Assembly (NCBI GenBank): GCA_030630005.1
Contig: DAOVNY010000003.1
Location: forward strand, 1 to 34,575
Source of the DNA: Bacteroidales bacterium
GTDB lineage: Bacteria > Bacteroidota > Bacteroidia > Bacteroidales > JAIORY01
DNA: 34,575 nucleotides
Direction: 5' to 3'
Both the position numbers and the translations under genes were made by a program. Of this stretch, positions 24,975 through 33,760 are shown piece by piece (positions within the stretch are counted from its first letter, which is position 1; each line of letters begins with the position of its first letter). The notes beneath the pieces were generated by a model. It searched no databases. It was not told where the DNA came from and worked only from the letters and a program-made list of their open reading frames with translations.

Positions 24975-27482
24975 CTACTCCTTAAACACAACATTATCAA
25001 CTTTGTGAACTTCATAATTCTTATACCTTTTAATATTCCAGTAAATATTCTCGAAACCATTCATATTTATTTGTTTATCAAAATAATAATTTGTTTGAAG
25101 AAGTGGAGGATGATAATAAGGAAGGCATTCCTCAAAATCTTTTCCAAATTTCATAAGTGCATTGAAAAAATACCATCCAATATCAAAACCAGTATATGCC
25201 AGATTATTTGGTTCGGTTTTATATTTACTTCTGAAACTGTCAATAAATCTTTGCACACCCTCATTATTATAATCAATAAAAGCAGAAGAAAATGTATGAA
25301 AATCAAGATTTACTAACATTTCCGTATCCAAATCTCTAATTTTATCCCATTGAGGCAAGCCAATCAATTGGATATCAAAAGTGTCGCGAAGAATATTTAA
25401 TCTTGAAAGAATATCAGTTACAAATGATTTATCATCTGAAAAAATGATAATAATATTTTTTCGTTTAACAGATGCATTTTCAATTATTCCATAAATACTG
25501 TCACGGGAATATATTATTTCGGTAATTGAATTATTAAAAGTGATAGTATCGGGTAATAATCCCAGTGTGTCGTTATAATACAAAGTACCTTCAAATGCTA
25601 TACTGTCCATTATTTCGCCTTCGGCAAGACTTGTATCCCTGACAGAACATTCGGCAAGAAGATTATTCAGATAAAAGGTTGAAACTTTAATACTGTCAAC
25701 AATAATTTTATTCAGGGTATCAGAAAACTCTTCAAACACCTTAGATTCTTTATAATGATTATGTCTCAACAAAAATATCTTCGAATCAGTGTAAGTCTCC
25801 GAAATATATGCTTTCATTTGTTCTGTTTGTTCCTGTATTGAGGGCTGAACCTTAAAAACATAAGGATTATTAAAAATTATCTCCTGTCGTTGAGCTAAAG
25901 GATTTACAATTCTGATTTTAAAAAGACGCGCAAAATTGGCAGCAAGTGTAAAACTTTCGCTATACAAAGGTCCAATTATTAAATCCATATTAATGAGCAA
26001 AGGATCCTGCAAAACCTTAATGGTTTTTGTAATATTCTGATCAACATCATAAATATGGAGATTTAGTTTTAAGCCCATTTTTTCAAGCGAATCTACTGCA
26101 AGCATCACCCCTTCATACATCTGGACAAAATGAAACGAAGGGCTTTTATCAAATTTTTTCAGATCATCAAAATCTTCAATATTCAAACTATCAATTTCTT
26201 CGAGATACAAAGGCAGCATTAAAGCTACATTATATGTTTTTTCGGAGTTTTGTGAGTTTGCAAAACAGTTTAAACTATCATAATTTGTGATTTCCCTTTT
26301 AACAATAATTTTCCGAAGCAGGCTTGTATCGGGTATATAATCAGGTTCGGGATCGGGCTTAACCGGAATTCGCACATAATCACCTTCTCTGACAACTCTA
26401 TAAACTCCCGGATTCATATCTTCTATTTCTTCAACTGCAAGTTCATATTTACGGGCTAAACGGCGTAAACTTATCCTATTACGTTCTACTTTGTGGAAGA
26501 TGTAGTTTTTACTATTTTTTTTTTGAGGGATTTTTATTTTTTGTCCTTGAGAAATTCCGTGATCTAATCCGGGATTAAGGCTTTTCAATTCTTCAATACT
26601 CACTTTGTATTTAAGTGCTATTCCATAAAGGGTTTCGTATCTACTAACTGTGTGAATCGTATAATTTTTTTTCTTATCTTGATCAACTTTCACATTTTCT
26701 ATTTCAGCAACTTTCAAAATAGAAGCACCTTCGGGTATTTTAATAATCTGACCTATACTAATATCCGTACCTAAAGAAGGATTAGCTTTCCTTAATTCAT
26801 TAATTGGGACAGCATATTTTCTGGAAATCCTGTATAGATTTTCTTTTGCCTTAACAACATGATTAAAATACTTTTGATCTTTTTGTTTTGGCAGATATGT
26901 TGTTTTTGCAGGTTTTTGAATATCAGTTGTTACTTTTGGTTTAGTTTTTTGTGGCTTAAAAACATCAATCGAAGTTTTTGGTTCTGTAATTACTTCATCA
27001 TTCTGCATACTAACCGGAATCTTAATATATTCTCCTTCCCGCAAAGGCACACGAACATCCTGATTAGCATATTCTATATCTCCGATCGGAACCATATAAA
27101 TTTTTGAAATCTCCTGAAAAGTTTCACCTTTTGTGGCAACATGAAAAAAGTAATCAAAATTTTTCATGGTAATTGATCTGGATATTTTTGCTTCGCGACT
27201 GGTAACAGGTATCTTTAATATTTGTCCAAGCCCGATACTTTCTTTTGAACCCGGGTTTTCAAAAATTATATCTTCAACAGGGACAGAATAAACCTTTGAA
27301 ATTGAATATAAAGTATGACCTTTTTGAACTTCGTGCATATAATAAGACTTCCCGTTGATAAATTTAACAAGATCGGATTTCATAATTGGATTTTGACCCT
27401 GCACCTGTGAAAGCAAAACGGTGTTAAAACAAATTAACATTGACAAAATACCTAAGAATCTTTTAACTAACGAAGTATGCAT
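24975..27482 (-). CDS. Five-LysM protein fused to a periplasmic-binding (amino-acid ABC receptor-like) domain
   Basis: Five LysM units (HEVQKGHTLYSISKVYSVPVEDI..., HVATKGETFQEISKIY..., HVVKAKENLYRISRKY..., HTVSRYETLYGIALKY..., HKVERNRISLRRLARKY...), then VALMLPLYLEEIDS...LIIGPLYSESFTLAANFARLFKIRIVNPLAQ. Confidence 0.85.
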   Translation of the reverse strand: MHTSLVKRFLGILSMLICFNTVLLSQVQGQNPIMKSDLVKFINGKSYYMHEVQKGHTLYSISKVYSVPVEDIIFENPGSKESIGLGQILKIPVTSREAKISRSITMKNFDYFFHVATKGETFQEISKIYMVPIGDIEYANQDVRVPLREGEYIKIPVSMQNDEVITEPKTSIDVFKPQKTKPKVTTDIQKPAKTTYLPKQKDQKYFNHVVKAKENLYRISRKYAVPINELRKANPSLGTDISIGQIIKIPEGASILKVAEIENVKVDQDKKKNYTIHTVSRYETLYGIALKYKVSIEELKSLNPGLDHGISQGQKIKIPQKKNSKNYIFHKVERNRISLRRLARKYELAVEEIEDMNPGVYRVVREGDYVRIPVKPDPEPDYIPDTSLLRKIIVKREITNYDSLNCFANSQNSEKTYNVALMLPLYLEEIDSLNIEDFDDLKKFDKSPSFHFVQMYEGVMLAVDSLEKMGLKLNLHIYDVDQNITKTIKVLQDPLLINMDLIIGPLYSESFTLAANFARLFKIRIVNPLAQRQEIIFNNPYVFKVQPSIQEQTEQMKAYISETYTDSKIFLLRHNHYKESKVFEEFSDTLNKIIVDSIKVSTFYLNNLLAECSVRDTSLAEGEIMDSIAFEGTLYYNDTLGLLPDTITFNNSITEIIYSRDSIYGIIENASVKRKNIIIIFSDDKSFVTDILSRLNILRDTFDIQLIGLPQWDKIRDLDTEMLVNLDFHTFSSAFIDYNNEGVQRFIDSFRSKYKTEPNNLAYTGFDIGWYFFNALMKFGKDFEECLPYYHPPLLQTNYYFDKQINMNGFENIYWNIKRYKNYEVHKVDNVVFKE

Positions 27483-27624
27483 ATTTATTTCTGTGAGAAA
27501 TTCAAAAAAACAAAACCAAAAATAATAAAATTTCTGTTATGTAAACGAAAATATTTAATAAAAATTACTTGATAAATTATTAATTGGGGAATCCATGTAA
27601 ACGTATTGTGGTCGTATGAGTATT

Positions 27625-27648
27625 GGAGTGGTGGAGTGGTGGAGTGGT
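27625..27648. repeat. 8-bp tandem repeat GGAGTGGT x3
   Basis: Read directly; same 8-bp register as GAGTAATG (complement of 5685-5740) with two A/G changes. Confidence 0.9.
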
Positions 27649-27649
27649 G

Positions 27650-27844
27650 AGTCCACTCCGAAAAGTGCTTTGGGCTAAAGCCCCTTATGTTTGTTTAGAT
27701 GTTTATATCCACGTCCTAAAGAACGTGGCAATTCAAAAGTTATTGCAATTCAATGAATTACCCTGCCATTTATGGCAGGGGTAAAAAAAATTATACAGAA
27801 GAAAATGGACTTTAGTCCATAATAAATTGCTTTTCGGAGTGACT
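27650..27844. repeat. Four-hairpin mosaic element bounded by inverted repeats
   Basis: Ends AGTCCACTCCGAAAAG (27650-27665) / CTTTTCGGAGTGACT (27830-27844); internal stems GGGCT/AGCCC, CCACGT/ACGTGG, CCCTGCCAT/ATGGCAGGG, ATGGACT/AGTCCAT. Confidence 0.85.
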
Positions 27845-27914
27845 TCATTATTCCAACCATCCTCCAACAATTACCAACAATTACAACTAATTACAATAAA
27901 TTACAACAAACCAC

Positions 27915-29444
27915 CTATTCCCACTCAATAGTTGCAGGAGGTTTTGAGCTGATATCATAAACAACCCTGTTTACTCCTTTCACCTTATTTATTATGTCGC
28001 TCGAAATTTTCGCCAGAAATTCATAAGGCAATTGCGACCAGTCGGCAGTCATACCATCGGTTGAGCCAACAGCCCTCAAGGCAACAACATTTTCATAAGT
28101 TCTTTCATCGCCCATCACACCTACAGATTGAACGGGTAAAAGTATTGCACCTGCCTGCCAAATTTTATGATAAAGACCGTTTTCTTTCAATCCTTCAACA
28201 TAAATATGATCAACATCCTGCAAAATTCTAACTTTTTCATTTGTTATTTCTCCGAGTATTCTGATACCAAGTCCCGGTCCCGGAAACGGATGTCTGTTTA
28301 AAATATCAGGAGACATTCCAAGTGCATTTCCAATTTTTCGAACTTCATCTTTAAAAAGAGAATTTAAAGGTTCAACGATTTTAAGTTTCATAAAATCGGG
28401 CAAACCGCCAACATTATGATGAGATTTTATGGTAGCTGAAGGACCGTTAACCGAAACAGATTCGATAACATCAGGGTAAATTGTACCCTGTGCCAACCAT
28501 TTTACATCTTGAATTTTATGAGCTTCGTCATCAAAAACTTTGATAAAAGCATTTCCAATTATCTTACGTTTTTTCTCGGGGTCGCTAACTCCTTTCAAGC
28601 GATTAATAAAAAGATCTTTTGCATCAACACCTTTAATATTCAGTCCCATGTGTTGATATTGATCGAGAACTGATTCAAATTCATATTTCCGCAAAAGTCC
28701 GTTATCAACAAAAATACAATGCAGATTTTTACCAATTGCTTTGTGTAAAAGAACTGCCGCCACAGAAGAATCAACTCCACCCGAAATTCCGAGTACAACT
28801 TTATCATTTCCAAGCTTTTGTTTTAAACCGGAAATTGTAGTTTCAATAAAAGATGAGGGAGTCCATGAACCACCACATCCGCAAATATCTGAAACAAAAT
28901 TTCTTAACAATATCTTACCTTCTGTCGTATGATAAACTTCAGGATGAAACTGAATACCATAAGTCTTCTCATTTTTGATATGATAAACAGCAAACTGTAC
29001 ATCTGAAGTCCCTGCAATAACTTCATAGTCATCGGGTGCATTTAAAATTGTATCGCCATGCGACATCCATACCTGCGTGCCTTCACTTAATCCTTTAGTC
29101 AATTCGTTTTCCGAATTTATATTTGAAAGATTTGCCCTGCCATATTCACGAATTTCCGATGGAAGCACTTCTCCCCCGCATTGTTGCACTATGTATTGTG
29201 CACCATAACACACTCCAAGTACGGGATACTTTTTTCTTATTTTTGAAAGATTAATTTGAGGTGCATTTTTATCACTCACCGAAAACGGACTACCTGATAA
29301 AATAACACCTTTTATATTTTTTGTCATTTCCGGTATTTTATTATACGGATGTATTTCGCAATAAACATTTAATTCCCTCACTCTGCGTGCAATAAGTTGA
29401 GTATATTGAGAACCAAAATCTAAAATTAAAATTATTTCTTCCAT
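27915..29444 (-). CDS. guaA: GMP synthase (glutamine-hydrolysing)
   Basis: [75 protein letters not shown]-terminal [10 protein letters not shown]. Start at MEEIILIL (29444). Confidence 0.98.
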   Translation of the reverse strand: MEEIILILDFGSQYTQLIARRVRELNVYCEIHPYNKIPEMTKNIKGVILSGSPFSVSDKNAPQINLSKIRKKYPVLGVCYGAQYIVQQCGGEVLPSEIREYGRANLSNINSENELTKGLSEGTQVWMSHGDTILNAPDDYEVIAGTSDVQFAVYHIKNEKTYGIQFHPEVYHTTEGKILLRNFVSDICGCGGSWTPSSFIETTISGLKQKLGNDKVVLGISGGVDSSVAAVLLHKAIGKNLHCIFVDNGLLRKYEFESVLDQYQHMGLNIKGVDAKDLFINRLKGVSDPEKKRKIIGNAFIKVFDDEAHKIQDVKWLAQGTIYPDVIESVSVNGPSATIKSHHNVGGLPDFMKLKIVEPLNSLFKDEVRKIGNALGMSPDILNRHPFPGPGLGIRILGEITNEKVRILQDVDHIYVEGLKENGLYHKIWQAGAILLPVQSVGVMGDERTYENVVALRAVGSTDGMTADWSQLPYEFLAKISSDIINKVKGVNRVVYDISSKPPATIEWE

Positions 29445-29497
29445 TTTGCAAAGATATTGATTTTTGTTAATTTTACATCGAGAAAAACACAAACATC

Positions 29498-29944
29498 ATG
29501 GCAACAAAAAAAAGCAAAAATAATATCTACAAATCTCTCTTTTTTCTAACATTAATAATTCTAATATCTTTTGTTATTACAGTTTACATAAAGTGTCCTG
29601 AAGCTTTTAATTTTTCTAAAGAAAATGATTCAAAAACTATCTCATCCGAATTAACAAAAAATACATGGGTAAGCAATATTGACGGAGCAATGTTAAATTT
29701 TAATACGGATAATACTTTTGGAATAGATATTCCTTCTGTTGAATCATCTGCAAAAATAACAGGAAAATACATAATTGAAGAGGATAATATTTCTTTCACT
29801 TTTGATCCGGAATCAGATGTTTGTAATAAAGAACAGGGAAAATACACTTATAAAATAACTGCTGAAAAACTCGAATTTAAAGTCGTTTCTGATAATTGCA
29901 AATCGCGGAAATACCAATGGACAGCGGGTTGGTTTAAGTTGTAA
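29498..29944 (+). CDS. Hypothetical membrane-anchored protein, lipocalin-like beta domain
   Basis: N-terminal TM helix, then WVSNIDGAMLNFNTDNTFGIDIP...GKYIIEEDNISFTFDPES... Confidence 0.65.
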   Translation: MATKKSKNNIYKSLFFLTLIILISFVITVYIKCPEAFNFSKENDSKTISSELTKNTWVSNIDGAMLNFNTDNTFGIDIPSVESSAKITGKYIIEEDNISFTFDPESDVCNKEQGKYTYKITAEKLEFKVVSDNCKSRKYQWTAGWFKL

Positions 29945-31678
29945 CTAATAAATCACATTCGCTTTAAAAGAACTTTCATTCCCGCAATTATCCGTAACTT
30001 TTAATTCAAAAACATTTTTGCCTTTTTTCATGTGTTTATCAATAAAGTACGTCAGCTTATCATTTTTAGCATCGTACTCCATCAAAACCCATTTTCCATT
30101 CAAAGTTCCACGATAAGTATCTATGCCGGATAATTTATCGGTAATCTCAATTACAATGGTTTTATATCTGCGTATTTTTTTATTATTATGAATATTTAAT
30201 GCTTTGATCTTAGGAGGTTCTGTATCCAACATCACAGCAAATTTCCCAAAACTTCTTAAACGTGTTTCAATAAATCCATCTTTATAAATACCACCAAAAG
30301 ACGCAGGATCTTCGTCATCTTCAAGCAGAACAATAATCGCTTTATCACGATATTTTTCAGGAAGATTATCAGGTTTTAAACTAAGTTTATATTTTTTATG
30401 AACAGGAGTATTTTCATTATGAATATGAAAAATACGGGAAATACAATTATCTTCAGCTTCAGTAGTTTTATATTGAAAATTGAACGAGCTGTAAAAAGAA
30501 TTCTTCGGGAAAACCGCAATAATATTTTCATTCTCAAACTTATTCTCTACATCAAATTTAAATTCATTTAAAGAGTCGGTTTTTGTATTTACAGTTTCAA
30601 TAATTTTACAAGGCGGACAACTTTTTACCGTAAAATTTAATTTGGAAGAATTATTATAAACATCCTTTACAACATAGGTAATTTTATGATAAGATGAATC
30701 TGTAAAACTAACCACACCGTAATTCAGGACACTGTCATAAATACTGAGTTTATTATTGGGTTCAACAAAACTTTTTTGTATTCGGCGCTTATTTTTTTTA
30801 AATTCTCCATAATCAATCAAACTGTTAATATATCTTGATTCGTTGAATGAAAATCCATCAATACTATGCGAATAATACAAAATCGAATCAACATAAAGTT
30901 CAATAGAATAAATCCCGTTTCTGTTTGCTGCATCGTTGTGTAAATCATAGGTTTCAATACCAAAAGTAATATTACCACTCAATTTGATTGTGTCATTTCC
31001 TTGCAGTCGATGTTTTGAACCCCATCCAGCTATTTTATATTCAAACGGCTTATTAGAATTATTTACCAAAGAATTACTTTTCATTGGATAAACCATTATT
31101 GTTTTGATTTTCGGACGGTAATAATCATCTATTCGAATTCCGAAAAGTAAGGGATTTACAGGACGTTCAGACTTTTCTTCTCTGAGTTCAAAATGCAGAT
31201 GAGGACCTTCCGAGCCTCCCGAATTTCCTGAAAAAGCAATTACATCACCTTTCTTTATTTTTATTTTATCCTTGTCGGGAAAAATATTTACCACATATTC
31301 TTCACGTTCGTATTGCTTTTCCAGAACAAGTTTCTGTATCTTTTTATTAAATTTGCTAAGGTGCGCATAAACCGAAACATATCCGTTTGGATGAGTAATA
31401 TAAAGTGCTTTTCCAAAACCATCTGACGCAACTTTGATCCTTGAAACATAACCATCGGCAACAGCGTAAATATTTTCACCTGTCGAACCGTTTGTTTTAA
31501 TATCAATTCCCGAATGAAAATGATCTGTGCGAAGTTCACCGAAAGTCCCGGAAAGTTTTATTGTAAAATTAATTGGTGATCTGAAATAGTTCTTCGGATA
31601 CTCTTTTTGAGAGTATGCTGTGATTGCAAACGCAAAAAGTAATATTAAAGTGGTTAAATTGGTTTTGTTTCTGATCAT
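29945..31678 (-). CDS. M23 family (LytM-like) peptidase
   Basis: ELRTDHFHSGIDIKTNGSTGENIYAVADGYVSRIKVASDGFGKALYITHPNGYVSVYAHL...GNSGGSEGPHLHFELR. Confidence 0.93.
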   Translation of the reverse strand: MIRNKTNLTTLILLFAFAITAYSQKEYPKNYFRSPINFTIKLSGTFGELRTDHFHSGIDIKTNGSTGENIYAVADGYVSRIKVASDGFGKALYITHPNGYVSVYAHLSKFNKKIQKLVLEKQYEREEYVVNIFPDKDKIKIKKGDVIAFSGNSGGSEGPHLHFELREEKSERPVNPLLFGIRIDDYYRPKIKTIMVYPMKSNSLVNNSNKPFEYKIAGWGSKHRLQGNDTIKLSGNITFGIETYDLHNDAANRNGIYSIELYVDSILYYSHSIDGFSFNESRYINSLIDYGEFKKNKRRIQKSFVEPNNKLSIYDSVLNYGVVSFTDSSYHKITYVVKDVYNNSSKLNFTVKSCPPCKIIETVNTKTDSLNEFKFDVENKFENENIIAVFPKNSFYSSFNFQYKTTEAEDNCISRIFHIHNENTPVHKKYKLSLKPDNLPEKYRDKAIIVLLEDDEDPASFGGIYKDGFIETRLRSFGKFAVMLDTEPPKIKALNIHNNKKIRRYKTIVIEITDKLSGIDTYRGTLNGKWVLMEYDAKNDKLTYFIDKHMKKGKNVFELKVTDNCGNESSFKANVIY

Positions 31679-31743
31679 ATAAATTTGTTTCTGGTTGCTT
31701 GTTTCTGGCTGATTGATAATTTAGGTTAAATCAGTTTTTGCAT

Positions 31744-31776
31744 AAATCCTCCAGATTTTAAAAATCTGGAGGATTT
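31744..31776. repeat. 33-bp palindrome copy 1
   Basis: AAATCCTCCAGATTTT-A-AAAATCTGGAGGATTT. Confidence 0.95.
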
Positions 31777-31781
31777 CGATA

Positions 31782-31811
31782 AAAAATTACTTTTTTACAA
31801 AAGTAATTTTT
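31782..31811. repeat. Palindrome AAAAATTACTTTT-TTAC-AAAAGTAATTTTT
   Basis: 13-bp perfect arms immediately upstream of the promoter-like box. Confidence 0.85.
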
Positions 31812-31819
31812 ATTAATTT

Positions 31820-31827
31820 TACATTTG
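31820..31827 (+). promoter_or_regulatory. -7-type promoter box TACATTTG for the 31856 gene
   Basis: Fits TAnnTTTG, 28 nt before the ATG. Confidence 0.45.
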
Positions 31828-31855
31828 ATCTTTTTGAAATAAAATTATTAAACTG

Positions 31856-32287
31856 ATGCCTAAAAAACTTTTTCCGATTATTTTATTAACACTTGGACTG
31901 ATATTATTTTCGGGCTGTTACAAAAGGGCTGAATTAGCTTCGATATATAAAGTTGATGTAAACTTTGAAATAACAGTTTTAGATAACCTTAGTAATCCGG
32001 TTATAGGTGAATTTGTTTATTATCGTATGTTAAAATATACAGGCTACAGTAATACTGCTTCAGATATTAATGAAGATAAGGATCTTACCGATAATGAAGG
32101 TAAGATATATCTCACATACACATGTATCTTAAATCCGACAGAAATTGTTCGTTTATATTGCATGCTTAACGGATTCGATGATCCAAATATAGGACTCGAA
32201 ACAATATTTTACGACGATGTGGAAGCAGCAAGTTTCGATGGAGAATATGCGTTAATTGATAGAAAAATTACTTTATATAAGGATTAG
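31856..32287 (+). CDS. Small lipoprotein of unknown function
   Basis: Lipobox LILFSGC; no clear family recognised. Confidence 0.7.
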   Translation: MPKKLFPIILLTLGLILFSGCYKRAELASIYKVDVNFEITVLDNLSNPVIGEFVYYRMLKYTGYSNTASDINEDKDLTDNEGKIYLTYTCILNPTEIVRLYCMLNGFDDPNIGLETIFYDDVEAASFDGEYALIDRKITLYKD

Positions 32288-32332
32288 TATAAAATACAGA
32301 AATAGCAGCGAATGCGCAAATAACTGTAAAAC

Positions 32333-32365
32333 AAATCCTCCAGATTTTTAAAATCTGGAGGATTT
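32333..32365. repeat. 33-bp palindrome copy 2
   Basis: AAATCCTCCAGATTTT-T-AAAATCTGGAGGATTT; identical arms to copy 1. Confidence 0.95.
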
Positions 32366-32410
32366 CGACAATTCAATTACAATTAATTTTTTCTCTATAC
32401 CCTTATATCT

Positions 32411-33499
32411 TTACCCTTTATAGAACGGCAACTTAACAACTTTAGCTTTAAGAAGTTTTTTTCTTACTCTGATATAGATTTCAGTATCAAATTTAGTATA
32501 TCCTTTGTTGATGTATCCCATTCCGATACCTATTTTAAGCATTGGAGACATTGTTCCTGAAGTTACCTCTCCTATTGTATTTCCTTCTTCATCACAAATT
32601 TCGTAATGTTGTCTTGGAATTCCTTTGTCAATCATTTCGAAAGCTCTCAGCCGGCGACTTACTCCTTCTTCTTTTTGTTTGGCAAAAATTTCACGATCAA
32701 TAAAATCATTTCCATCGGTAAATTTTGTTATCCAACCCAAACCTGCTTCAATCGGTGAAGTAGTATCGTTAATATCGTTTCCGTAAAGACAAAAACCGGA
32801 TTCAAGTCTGAGTGTATCACGTGCAGCAAGTCCGATTGGTTTTATTCCATATTCTTTTCCGGCTTCAAGTACTGCATTATATATTTTTTCGGCATCTTTA
32901 TTTTCCATATAAATCTCACATCCACCTGAACCTGTATATCCTGTAGTTGACAATAAAATATTTTCAACTCCCGCAAAAGTGAGTTTTTTGAAAGTATAAT
33001 AAGTCATGTCCGTGATATTTTCTCCGGTAAGACTTTGCATTGCCTGTAGTGCCATTGGTCCCTGAACAGCTATCTGAGCATAATCATCAGACGCATTTGT
33101 AAGTTCCGCACCATTTACATTTTGCTTGTTGCACCAATCCCAGTCTTTGTCGATATTTGCAGCATTTACAACAAGTAAATATAATTCTTCACTAAATCTG
33201 TAAACCAAAAGATCATCAACTATTCCACCTTTTCCATTGGGGAAACAAGTATATTGGACTTTTCCGTTAACAAGACTGGCAACATCATTTGTAGTAACTC
33301 TTTGCACAAATTCAAAAGCCTTAGTACCTCTTACCCAAAATTCGCCCATGTGCGAAACATCAAAAACTCCTACTCCTTTTCGTACTGTCTCGTGTTCGAT
33401 ATTAATTCCTTCGAACTGAACCGGCATATTATAACCTGCAAACGAAACTATTTTAGCTCCCATTTTTTCATGAATACTTGTTAAAGCTGTATTTTTCAT
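32411..33499 (-). CDS. gcvT: Glycine cleavage system aminomethyltransferase (T protein)
   Basis: [80 protein letters not shown]. Confidence 0.97.
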   Translation of the reverse strand: MKNTALTSIHEKMGAKIVSFAGYNMPVQFEGINIEHETVRKGVGVFDVSHMGEFWVRGTKAFEFVQRVTTNDVASLVNGKVQYTCFPNGKGGIVDDLLVYRFSEELYLLVVNAANIDKDWDWCNKQNVNGAELTNASDDYAQIAVQGPMALQAMQSLTGENITDMTYYTFKKLTFAGVENILLSTTGYTGSGGCEIYMENKDAEKIYNAVLEAGKEYGIKPIGLAARDTLRLESGFCLYGNDINDTTSPIEAGLGWITKFTDGNDFIDREIFAKQKEEGVSRRLRAFEMIDKGIPRQHYEICDEEGNTIGEVTSGTMSPMLKIGIGMGYINKGYTKFDTEIYIRVRKKLLKAKVVKLPFYKG

Positions 33500-33642
33500 T
33501 ATTTTATTTTTTTTATTGAAGATGATTTTTCAGAGCACAAAAGTATAAAATACTTCGATATTTTAAAAAATATTTAGTTTTAAGTTTTGGGTTTCCCATC
33601 CATACGGACTTCCTTTGGTCGTACGGGCTAACTTCGTGTCGC

Positions 33643-33680
33643 AGGTTTCGGGTTTTGGGTTTCGGGTTTTGGGTTCAACT
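33643..33680. repeat. G-rich heptamer repeat with canonical G-quadruplex motif
   Basis: GGG-TTTT-GGG-TTTC-GGG-TTTT-GGG at 33650-33673. Confidence 0.8.
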
Positions 33681-33760
33681 CAAAATTTCAAACTCGAAAC
33701 TCAAAACCAAACCATCTCCACCCATAATTTTATGTACTTTTGAAAAAATTTCAGATAAAA

